Source of the DNA: Candidatus Woesearchaeota archaeon
GTDB taxonomy: Archaea; Nanobdellota; Nanobdellia; Woesearchaeales; UBA525
Assembly (NCBI GenBank): GCA_014874255.1
Contig: JACWAN010000011.1
Location: 1 to 35,327 of the forward strand
DNA: 35,327 bases
Direction of reading: 5' to 3'
The number at the start of each line of letters is the position of its first letter. The stretch's first letter is position 1. The notes below the pieces were generated by a model. It saw only the letters and a program-made list of their open reading frames with translations. It had not been told where the DNA came from and searched no databases. The translations under genes were made by a program, and so were the position numbers. Below, one piece after another: positions 23,359-30,977 of this stretch.

Positions 23359-24185
23359 CGGGCCCCACCCTTGACCTGCTCCTTGACGAGCGTGCCGACG
23401 TAGCCCCGGCCCCAGGCGAGGAAGAGGAGCGTCCACGCGGCGAAGAGCGCCGTGTACAGCCATTCGTTGATCCAGACGGTGAGCGCGATGAGGTTGACAG
23501 CGACGAGCCAGGTGACGAGCTCGGCGGCCGCGACGACGAGATAGCCGCCGATGAGCCGCCAGGAGAGGAGCGGACGCCAGCGTTCCGCGGCGTAGAGGAG
23601 CGGCAGGACGAGCAAGGCGAGGACGAGGAGCGCGAAGAACGTGTAGGCCGCCGCTGCCGGACTGAGATAGAGGATGCCGAACGGGACGCCGAAGAGGAGG
23701 AGCGCCGCTATGACGGTGGCGAGGAGGTTCTTCCCGTAGCGGCGCCAGACGAACGGCCGCTGCTGGAGCGATGCCCAGATTCTCGTCTTGACGATCGCGT
23801 ACGCGGCGGCGAAGGCGAGGCCGAGCGCCAGGGTCGCGAGCACCCCTTTCAGGATGGCGCCGTTGACGTCCGGCTTGTACGCGTTGAGGAGCGCGACCCG
23901 GTCCGCGGTCGTCGCGTTCCCCGCACTCTCGAGCTGCGCCACCGCCTGGAGCGTCGGGACGAGAGGGGTCGCGACGGCGTCCCACGCCGCGCTGTTGACC
24001 ATGAGGAGCGTGAGGAGGATGGCGATGAGCAGCAGGTCGAGGCCGACGTGCAGCAGGGTGCGCCACCGCCACGGAGAACGCCAGGAGTCGGCGTAGCGCT
24101 TCGCGTGGCTGCGCCAGTAACCCGTCGGTGACGCAGTCTTCGCGGGTGCGGTCTCTTTCTTGCCGGTTCTCACCGTCGTTTTCAT
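23355..24185 (-). CDS. Polytopic membrane protein D, 276 aa
   Basis: The start is ATG 24185, five bases after the stop of gene C. A basic, lysine/arginine-rich N-terminus (1-42) is followed by about six hydrophobic segments near 44-66, 110-133, 153-174, 177-201, 212-230 and 235-258. A soluble loop at about 67-108 probably faces outward. No family recognised and no transporter or enzyme motif seen. Its stop overlaps the start of B2 (ATGA). Its position between secreted protein C and surface protein B2 suggests a membrane platform for the surface assembly. The A1-B1 unit lacks a counterpart. Confidence 0.7.
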   Translation of the reverse strand: MKTTVRTGKKETAPAKTASPTGYWRSHAKRYADSWRSPWRWRTLLHVGLDLLLIAILLTLLMVNSAAWDAVATPLVPTLQAVAQLESAGNATTADRVALLNAYKPDVNGAILKGVLATLALGLAFAAAYAIVKTRIWASLQQRPFVWRRYGKNLLATVIAALLLFGVPFGILYLSPAAAAYTFFALLVLALLVLPLLYAAERWRPLLSWRLIGGYLVVAAAELVTWLVAVNLIALTVWINEWLYTALFAAWTLLFLAWGRGYVGTLVKEQVKGGAR

Positions 24186-24190
24186 CCTGA

Positions 24191-24808
24191 TCACTGGTTG
24201 GTCTCGTTGACCTTCACGAACTTGCTGAGGAGGTACTGGTCCTGGCCGCCGCTCTTCCAGTCGAGCCGCACCTTGGTGAAGTTGCCGCTCACTGGGAGGC
24301 AGGCGTCGCTGTATATCGTGGGATTGCACGGCACGGGGAACGCCCTGTACCCGTCGAACGCGGTCTGCTGGGACGCGGTCCCGCTGGCGAGCGTGTACTT
24401 CTCGCCCGCGTCCGTGAGGAGCGTGACGTTCACCTTGAAACTCCCCGTGAAGGGCTGGACGTACCAGCCGACCTCGTAATAGGTCAGGTTGCCGGTCTCG
24501 ATCCTCTTCGCGAGGAGCGTGACCGTGTCCGTGTAGAGCGGGGAGGAGATGCGGTAGCTCACGATCCGGTTCGCCTTCGGATCGTAGGCGAGGTTGGTGC
24601 TGAGGCCGCGCGTGCAGACCTGGATCTCCCAGTCCTGGACCTGGTACCAGGGCAGGACGTACGTGCCACCGGACGAGCCGCCGAAGGTCTGGCTGAACGC
24701 GTCGCCGAGGTTGGTGAGCGGGCTCGTGATCGGATTGTCTGCGAGTACCGGCGCGAGGCAGAACGTCGCGACGAGGAAAGCGAGGAGGATGAGGGCGAGC
24801 GGTCTCAT
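24191..24808 (-). CDS. Secreted protein C, 205 aa
   Basis: The start is ATG 24808 with GGAGGTG seven bases upstream, overlapping the stop of A2 (ATGA). Residues 1-23 form a Sec signal peptide, with cleavage likely after A-P-V-L-A23. The mature protein is beta-rich with cysteines in C-T-R-G, V-P-C and D-A-C positions and several N-x-[ST] sequons. A cysteine at position 17 within the signal is not a good lipobox because a phenylalanine precedes it. No family recognised. It probably acts outside the cell together with A2 and D. Confidence 0.75.
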   Translation of the reverse strand: MRPLALILLAFLVATFCLAPVLADNPITSPLTNLGDAFSQTFGGSSGGTYVLPWYQVQDWEIQVCTRGLSTNLAYDPKANRIVSYRISSPLYTDTVTLLAKRIETGNLTYYEVGWYVQPFTGSFKVNVTLLTDAGEKYTLASGTASQQTAFDGYRAFPVPCNPTIYSDACLPVSGNFTKVRLDWKSGGQDQYLLSKFVKVNETNQ

Positions 24809-27800
24809 AGGAGACCACCTCCAGAACTGGCGGTCGAGTCCGGCTTGACGCCCTGCAGGCCGGCGCAATAGTCCTGGCCGGACGGCACGTCGCTGTTCTG
24901 CGACCGGAGGCTGTGCGCGAAGCTGCTCAGTTCCTCGAAGTTGAAATAGGATTGCGCGAGGCCGCACGCGACCGCTTTCGCGCCGCAATAAGGAAGTGAC
25001 CACTGCAGAACGCCTGCCTGATCAATGAGCGTACAGGTGGACGCGCTCCCTCCTGCCGTCGACGCGAGAACCGCCCCAGGATCAGTCATGCTGAACAAGG
25101 CGGCGCACTGGCTCTTGAACGCCCACTGGATGCCGAACCCGATAGCGGTCTGCAGCGCGATGGCTGCCACCGCCTTCTCGAGGATGTCGGTGATGCTCGA
25201 CCCCATCTTCGCCTGCGCGCTCTCGAGGTAGAGGCAGCTCTGCGCCGCGTAGTTCTGCTCGCACTGCGTGATCGGCACGCCCGTCGGCGCCACCTCGCGG
25301 ATGCACTTGAGCTCGATGCACTTGAGCTGCTTCTCCTTCCGCAGGTTGTACAATTGCGCCGGGATGCAGAGCGCGTCGTACTCCGTCGAGCGGTACGGGT
25401 TCACGATCCAGTTGTCGCCGGGGATGGAGTCGACGAAGGCCTTGTTCTGGTTCAACATATCGTTATACAGATTAGAGCCTGGAACCGCAGAAACAACTGA
25501 CTGGACATGGTACGTTGATGTAATTGTAACCGATTTATCGGAGAGTGAGGGAGTGTAGCCATACCAAGAAGCGACATCGTTAGAAGAGGAGAAATCAGGA
25601 ATATAATATGTGTTTGAAGTCGTGACGGTGTCGGTCACAGGCACCTCATTCATATGAAAGACGTTCTCATACTGTCCGACTTCCATCCCAATCTGTGCCC
25701 AGGTGCTCGCGTCGTACATCTTGCATTCGTAGAGGCCGCACGTCCACTTGACGAGGTAGCCGACGATCTGCGTCGAGAAGGCGCTCGAGGAGGTCGGCAT
25801 CCAGCCGATGGGCCAGATGTACTTGTTCACGGTCGCGCCGATGTTGCTGAGACCGATGTTCGCGTGATGCCAGAGCGCAATACCTGCGGTCGCTCCAAAA
25901 ACCGTTCCCATCAAAACCATCGCAATCCCATACAGGACCGCCTTCACCGCCTGCAACGCCGAGTTGATGTTGCCGATCGTCTCGGCGAGGTTGCAGAGCT
26001 TGCCGATCGTGTTGTCGAGCCGGGCCTTGCTGTCGATGCTGCCCTGGAGGCCGTTGATATCCTGGACGAGGCCGTTCTCCTTCTGCTTGATAGCGGCGCC
26101 CGGGTTGCCGATCTCCTGGCCGACGAGCGGAAGGGACGCGGTGACGTTCTCCTGCTCGGGCTTCGAGTAGACGGTGTTGCCTCGCCGGATGGTGAAGTCG
26201 AGGGTGCAGTTCAGCGGCACCTCCTTCTTCGGCCACGCGCCCCGGTACTGGTACGAGGTCACGAGGACCGGCGCCGAGGAGAAGTCGTTGACGACGTACG
26301 ACGGGCCGACGATGAAGTCGTTCGTGCACGTGACGCGCGACACCTGGAGGACGCGCGCCCCGCCGGTGATCGTCATGGTGAGGGGGAGGACGACGCGGAA
26401 CGGGATGAGGCTGGCGATGCGCTTGTCCACCGCGGGCGCGCTGCCGGCGAGGCCGATCCGGGTGATGTAGTTCGGCGTCGCCTCGTTCTCCGCCTCGCAG
26501 ACCTCGAGGGGCATCTGCATCTTGACGGCGTTCCCGGCCTGGTCGGTGATCGCGATTGGCACCGTCGCGGTGGTGTGGACGCTGACGAAGCCGCTGATGG
26601 GGAGCGAGCACGTGAAGGTCTTGTTCCCGACCGGGGTGCAGTCCGCGGTGGCGGCGTCCTGATCAGTGACGGCGGAGACGTTCGCGCTGATGACGAGCGT
26701 TTGCGCCACGCTGTCCGTCGCGGTCGCGTTCACGGTGAGCGTCTGGTCCGCGGTGGGGCAGGAGAGGTCCGCCGTCGGCGTGCCGACGAGCTTGGGCGGG
26801 TCGTTGTCCACGATGAAGGATCGCGTGAGGTTGCCCGTGAACGCGTTGCCGAGGTCGTCCATCGAGCTCGGCAGGATAGTGAGGGTCTGCGTGCTGCCGG
26901 ACGGCGCCTCAGGGAGGAGCGCGGTGATGGCGCAGTCCCAGGTCGTGCCGTCCGCGCTGCTGCAGTTCGTCGCCGCCGCCGCGCTGCCGCCGAAGGAGAC
27001 GAAGAGGCCGGCTCCGGCCATGCCGCCGGGCGCGTTCACCTCCGCGAGCAGCTGGTTCGCGCCGCTCCGCGCGTAGCACGTGCCGTCGCACCGCGGGTCC
27101 GCTCGTCCGAGGTAGGTGATCGTCGGGTTGGTGTTCTCGATCGTGAGGACCTTGGTCGCGACGCCCGTGGCCCGGTTCCCTTTCGCGTCCGTCGCGGCGA
27201 GGTTGATCGTGACCGTCTCGTTCGCCGGGTCGAGCTTCAGGTTATCGGCAGTGCAGTCGTAGAGCCCGCCGTCCTGGACGCAGTCGAGCTTGAGCGCCTT
27301 GTACGCCTGCTGCAAGGAGGGGTCGGTGGTGAGGGCGGAGGCGTCCGCCACGGCGGAAGCGAGCGCGTCCTCCTGGATGGAGAGGTTGAGCGTCACGCGG
27401 ATGTCGCCCTGCGAGTTGGTGCTGATCCGCTGGACGTCGACCCCGTTATGGAGGAGCTGGAACGTGCTGGGGAGCGAGGGCGGCACGGTGTCGACCGTGA
27501 GGGTCTGGAGGGTGCTGTTCCCTGTGTTGCCGAGCCGGTCGCTCGCGAGGAGGTACGCCTTGACCTGGCCGCTCCTGCCCGGGAGGTCCGCCTGGAGGCT
27601 GCCGGTGTCGCTGCACCCGGACTGGTTGAGCGTCTTCGTCGCGACGGTGTTGTCGTCCACGACGAGGCTGAGCGTGCCGAGGCCGGAGCACCCGTTCGTG
27701 TCGCCGGGATAGGAGGTGTCCGTCACCGAGTAGTCCGCGATGAGGTACTCGCCCGCCTGACGGTACGTGATCCTGTTGAACGTCGGCGGGACGCCGTCGA

Positions 27801-28182
27801 CGGTGTACTGCTTCGTGATCTGCGCGGGGGTGCCGTCCTGCTGCGCGACCTGGAGCGAGTACACGCGGGGCGCCTGGTACTCCTGGGGGAAGGTGTACGA
27901 GCACGTGTAGCCGCCGCCCGTCGCGGGCTGGCAGGTCATGTTGAGGGCGCCGCTGTTCCCGAGGAGGCTGACGAGGTCGCTGTCCGCGTAGACGAAGACG
28001 GTCGTGGTGTCGTTCGCGCGGCGGAAGTCCTGGACCTGGTCCTGGCCGTACACGACGGCGGAGAGCGCGGCGTCGGCGCGCATCGAGAGGGCGGAGACGA
28101 AGATGATGCTGACCGTCAGGTAGATCATGAAGAGCGCCGCCATCTGCAGCAGCGTCCGCTCCGTCACGTCCCGTTCCTCCAT
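24805..28182 (-). CDS. Envelope protein A2: Ig-like repeat, Cys-rich surface protein, 1125 aa
   Basis: An N-terminal membrane helix (about 11-34) precedes several Ig/cadherin-like beta repeats (about 60-560). These show recurring V-D-x-x-P-P and D-x-x-G-N motifs and paired cysteines. A conserved domain holds N-T-V-Y-S-K-P-E-Q near 670. A hydrophobic stretch (about 739-772) and a cysteine-rich module (about 942-990) with I-T-Q-C-E-Q follow, then a further hydrophobic segment (about 992-1020). The last three regions align in order with protein A1, so the two are paralogs. Translation starts at ATG 28182, close behind TTTTTAAC at 28206. Codons 840-912 are noticeably lower in G+C. Surface structural or adhesive role inferred. 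Confidence 0.8.
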   Translation of the reverse strand: MEERDVTERTLLQMAALFMIYLTVSIIFVSALSMRADAALSAVVYGQDQVQDFRRANDTTTVFVYADSDLVSLLGNSGALNMTCQPATGGGYTCSYTFPQEYQAPRVYSLQVAQQDGTPAQITKQYTVDGVPPTFNRITYRQAGEYLIADYSVTDTSYPGDTNGCSGLGTLSLVVDDNTVATKTLNQSGCSDTGSLQADLPGRSGQVKAYLLASDRLGNTGNSTLQTLTVDTVPPSLPSTFQLLHNGVDVQRISTNSQGDIRVTLNLSIQEDALASAVADASALTTDPSLQQAYKALKLDCVQDGGLYDCTADNLKLDPANETVTINLAATDAKGNRATGVATKVLTIENTNPTITYLGRADPRCDGTCYARSGANQLLAEVNAPGGMAGAGLFVSFGGSAAAATNCSSADGTTWDCAITALLPEAPSGSTQTLTILPSSMDDLGNAFTGNLTRSFIVDNDPPKLVGTPTADLSCPTADQTLTVNATATDSVAQTLVISANVSAVTDQDAATADCTPVGNKTFTCSLPISGFVSVHTTATVPIAITDQAGNAVKMQMPLEVCEAENEATPNYITRIGLAGSAPAVDKRIASLIPFRVVLPLTMTITGGARVLQVSRVTCTNDFIVGPSYVVNDFSSAPVLVTSYQYRGAWPKKEVPLNCTLDFTIRRGNTVYSKPEQENVTASLPLVGQEIGNPGAAIKQKENGLVQDINGLQGSIDSKARLDNTIGKLCNLAETIGNINSALQAVKAVLYGIAMVLMGTVFGATAGIALWHHANIGLSNIGATVNKYIWPIGWMPTSSSAFSTQIVGYLVKWTCGLYECKMYDASTWAQIGMEVGQYENVFHMNEVPVTDTVTTSNTYYIPDFSSSNDVASWYGYTPSLSDKSVTITSTYHVQSVVSAVPGSNLYNDMLNQNKAFVDSIPGDNWIVNPYRSTEYDALCIPAQLYNLRKEKQLKCIELKCIREVAPTGVPITQCEQNYAAQSCLYLESAQAKMGSSITDILEKAVAAIALQTAIGFGIQWAFKSQCAALFSMTDPGAVLASTAGGSASTCTLIDQAGVLQWSLPYCGAKAVACGLAQSYFNFEELSSFAHSLRSQNSDVPSGQDYCAGLQGVKPDSTASSGGGLL

Positions 28183-28205
28183 GCGCGCATCCCCTGTGGC
28201 TGTTG

Positions 28206-28213
28206 TTTTTAAC
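28206..28213 (-). promoter_or_regulatory. TATA-like box of A2
   Basis: GTTAAAAA on the minus strand, about 25 bases before the A2 start. It makes A2-C-D-B2 a separate transcription unit from A1-B1. Confidence 0.4.
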
Positions 28214-28264
28214 TCTTTCTACTGTCTGTAACTCTTTCTGCTGTCTGGCGTCTACTTCACACGA

Positions 28265-28515
28265 CCTTCATCGCCACGACGTCCTTCGATCCGGCCCTTC
28301 ATCGCCACGGCCTAACTATCCTCCCGCACGGAACGCGTTCCGCGTTCCGGCGCCCCGGCAGCCTCTGGCTGCCGCGGGCTCCGGTCCGGGCAGATCGTCG
28401 GGCGCTCACGATTATGCAGTCGCTTCGATCCAGTCACTGCGTTCCTGGCCGACTCGTATAACTCGTCGCTCCTGCATGTTCGCGCCCGTCAATCGTGCCA
28501 AGGCGGCGATGAAGG
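28265..28515 (+). repeat. Interspersed structured repeat, family A, copy 4
   Basis: CCTTCATCGCC occurs twice at the left (28265-28275 and 28296-28306) and inverted at the right (GGCGATGAAGG, 28505-28515). The interior has CTCCGGTCCG, CACGATTATG, CCTGCATG and CCAAGGC (28498-28504), all shared with other copies, plus a strong hairpin around 28330-28350. The gene-free stretch 28214-28661 consists of this element and the tandem repeats after it. Confidence 0.7.
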
Positions 28516-28620
28516 TGTTTGTCGCGTCGTTGACGGTGTTGTTGACGCCGTTGATGATGCTGATGATGAAAGCGTTGATTGCGTCGTTGATGAAGGCGAC
28601 GTTGAAATGTGTTATAAGCG
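28512..28620. repeat. Degenerate tandem repeat of GTTGATGA-like units
   Basis: About eight loose units of 9-14 bases built on GCGTCGTTGA / GTTGATGA fill the space between the family A element and the B1 3' end. A second short direct repeat, GTTAATTATTAG, appears twice at 28627-28652. Several frames are open across it, but all lack starts and have low-complexity products. Confidence 0.5.
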
Positions 28621-28661
28621 ATAAGTGTTAATTATTAGTGGTTAATTATTAGCGGCTGTTC

Positions 28662-30977
28662 TCAATTGTTCGTCGGGATCTCGAGGATGCGCTTGTCCTG
28701 GAGGAAGTCGTCCGGCGTCTGGTAGGACTCGAGGTCGTGCCACGACGCGGGCAGGGGCTGCTCGAGCACGTAGAGCGTGTAGCTGCCGTGCGCGTAGAGG
28801 ATGTTCTGCGGGAGCTGCCAGGGCTGGCTCTCGTTGAGCGACGCCCCTCCCGCGAGCCACGAGGAGAAGTTCGTCGCCGGCAAGGTCATGGTCTGCTTGC
28901 CGATGCACGTCGAGCCGCCGCCGGCGAGGCAGAACGCGCTCGTCTCCTCGGGGATCTCGAGGGGCTTGGTGTGGAGCAGGTACGCGTCGATCGTGTATTC
29001 GCCCGGGGCGAGCTGGAGCGTGACGTTCGGCTGCTCGGGCGAGAGGAGCGTGCCGTTGCTCTGGTTGAGCGCGGCCAGGTAGTCCTGGACGTCCTGGTCG
29101 GTGAGGACGCCCCGGTCCTTGAGCGTCTGCAGCTCAGCCTTGCGCGCGGCGAGGTCGAGCCCCATGGTCTGGTTCTGCGTGCTGAGCGTGAAGAACCCGA
29201 CGAGCGGCTGGTCCTCGTCGTACGGGCTCTCCTTGATGCGCGCGATGTTGACGATGACGAGGTCGTTCTTGCTCAGGTTCTCGCTCCGCTTCGCGATCGT
29301 GTCGTACGTCGGCGTCGTGGCCTGGAGCGCGGCGATGTCGTCCGGCGAGCGTTTCCGCACGCTGATCGTCACGTTCCGAAGCGGCCAGAGCGCGAAGCCG
29401 AACGCCTTCGTGATATTCTCTTCGTAGTTGTCGTAGTCCGTGCCGCTGCCGAGGTAGCCTTCCTTGCTGTAGAGGAGGGCGCCGCCGTACCGGCAGTAGG
29501 GGAGCTGCGTCACTAGGCTGCCGTCGTCGCCGGTCTCGCCGACGAAGTATTCCTGGCCGCACTGGTACGAGATCCTGACGCCGCCGAGGGGCTGGCCGGT
29601 GAGCCGGTCGGTCGCCGTGATGTTGATCGTGTTGTCCACCGCCTGCTGCGGCGCGGAGAGGTCGACGCTCGCGTCCGTGAGGGTGAAGGCGGAGGCCGCG
29701 GCGCTCGTGTTGAGGGGCTCGTTGTGCCAGATGTTCGCCTGGAGGGCGAAGCTCCAGTCGTAGCCCTTGCCGCCGAACGCGCTCTCGTCCGTGAGGGTGA
29801 CAATCACCGGGTAGGAGAGGTCGTAGCTGAACCGGTAGTCGTTCATGAAGAGGCCGACGAGCTTCGACATGAGGCCGCCGAGGTCGGCGCTGCGCGGCTT
29901 GAGGAGCTCCTGGCCGCCGTTGATGCTCAGGTAGGGCGTCGTCCCGGGGTAGAAGAACCGCGCCTTCATGTCAGGATAGGTCTCGTTGTTCGGGTGCACG
30001 TAGAGGTAGGAGAAGACGCCCGCGTACATCGTCTGCTCCTCTGGCGTCAGCCCGGCCGCGTCCGCCCCCGAGGGCCAGATCGGCGCGAACCCTGCGAGCG
30101 CGTTCGGCACCTGGATGAAGTCCACCCAGGGCAGCACGTCGTCCTGGAGGGACTGCTGCACCTGCGTCCGGCTCCAGTACGTCTTCTGGCCGAGGAGCGT
30201 GACGGCGCGCATCGGCGGCAGCGCCTCGCCGACGCCGCTGTAGATGCTGATGAGATGGAGCGTCAGGCGTTCGAGGAAGCTCGTGTTCCGTTCCGCGTCG
30301 GCGAGCTCGTTCGCGAGGCGGTAGATCCGGGGGATGTCGACGTCCGCGCTCCCCGAGAACTGGGAGAGGAGCGTGCTCTTCCCCGTGGAGAGGTCGGTGA
30401 CGAGGAGCGGCATCGTGACGGTCGCCATCGTCTTGCCGCTGGCGAAGAGGACGGACGCGGACGCGGTCCCCTTCTGCTGCACGGAGTACTGGTCGCTGAG
30501 GAGCGTGAAATTGTCGAGGCATCGGAGCGTCGCTGCGGGGAGCGCGTCCTCGACCTGCTCCTGGACGCTGTCCTTGCCGAAGCTGTCGAACGGGCAGGTC
30601 GACGCGCCGTCCTTGCAGAGCGGCGGCTGCTCGCTCGCCGCGCAGCCCAGCGTGCTCTGGCCGCACCGCTTCACGTGGCTCCAGTACGGGACGTCCTGCG
30701 GCGGGAACTGGACGGTGTCGCCCTGCTGCGGATCAGGACTGTGGAGGAGGCGGCTCGTGTCGAGGTAGCCGCCGTTCCCGCCCGCTTGCCGGAGGAGCTG
30801 CTCCAATGCCTGCGAGACGCAGTCCGTGACGAGCTGGTCGACGGGCGCGACGGTCGCGGACTGCTGCGCCGTCGTCTGCGGCCGGCGGAAGAAGAGGAGG
30901 AGCAGGATGAGGATGAGGGCGACGAGGCCGATGACGACGAAAAGCGCGACCTGGCCGCGCGTGCGGAGAGTGTTCAT
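28662..30977 (-). CDS. Envelope protein B1: pilin-like N-terminal anchor plus large extracellular region, 771 aa
   Basis: The start is ATG 30977, overlapping the A1 stop (ATGA). T-R-G-Q-V-A-L-F-V (6-14) leads into a membrane helix (about 10-30), the same plan as B2. Shared features with B2 include the G-G-Y-L-D segment after the anchor, a central segment ending in K-P-R-S/R-P-R-T, and a carboxypeptidase-regulatory-like beta module (about 447-490) with R-L-T-G-Q-P-L-G-G-V. Cysteines are frequent and mostly paired. It is extracellular apart from the anchor. Its role is unknown; co-translation with A1 suggests the A and B proteins act together. Confidence 0.75.
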   Translation of the reverse strand: MNTLRTRGQVALFVVIGLVALILILLLLFFRRPQTTAQQSATVAPVDQLVTDCVSQALEQLLRQAGGNGGYLDTSRLLHSPDPQQGDTVQFPPQDVPYWSHVKRCGQSTLGCAASEQPPLCKDGASTCPFDSFGKDSVQEQVEDALPAATLRCLDNFTLLSDQYSVQQKGTASASVLFASGKTMATVTMPLLVTDLSTGKSTLLSQFSGSADVDIPRIYRLANELADAERNTSFLERLTLHLISIYSGVGEALPPMRAVTLLGQKTYWSRTQVQQSLQDDVLPWVDFIQVPNALAGFAPIWPSGADAAGLTPEEQTMYAGVFSYLYVHPNNETYPDMKARFFYPGTTPYLSINGGQELLKPRSADLGGLMSKLVGLFMNDYRFSYDLSYPVIVTLTDESAFGGKGYDWSFALQANIWHNEPLNTSAAASAFTLTDASVDLSAPQQAVDNTINITATDRLTGQPLGGVRISYQCGQEYFVGETGDDGSLVTQLPYCRYGGALLYSKEGYLGSGTDYDNYEENITKAFGFALWPLRNVTISVRKRSPDDIAALQATTPTYDTIAKRSENLSKNDLVIVNIARIKESPYDEDQPLVGFFTLSTQNQTMGLDLAARKAELQTLKDRGVLTDQDVQDYLAALNQSNGTLLSPEQPNVTLQLAPGEYTIDAYLLHTKPLEIPEETSAFCLAGGGSTCIGKQTMTLPATNFSSWLAGGASLNESQPWQLPQNILYAHGSYTLYVLEQPLPASWHDLESYQTPDDFLQDKRILEIPTNN

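Noticed and set aside
23359-24072. N-terminal extension that would make B2 968 residues long
   Set aside because: The extension is an out-of-frame reading of gene D. The ATG at 23358 overlaps the D stop as ATGA and begins a proper anchor sequence.
25654-28212. 852-codon open frame on the plus strand opposite A2
   Set aside because: It is an R/V/E/D-rich shadow of the minus-strand gene with no promoter or ribosome-binding site. GC-rich genes here keep antisense frames open.
28423-28620. Open minus-strand frame of about 65 codons with an F-I-N-D-A-I-N-type repeat product
   Set aside because: It has no start codon and arises from the tandem GTTGATGA-like repeats. All frames across the tract look similarly open.
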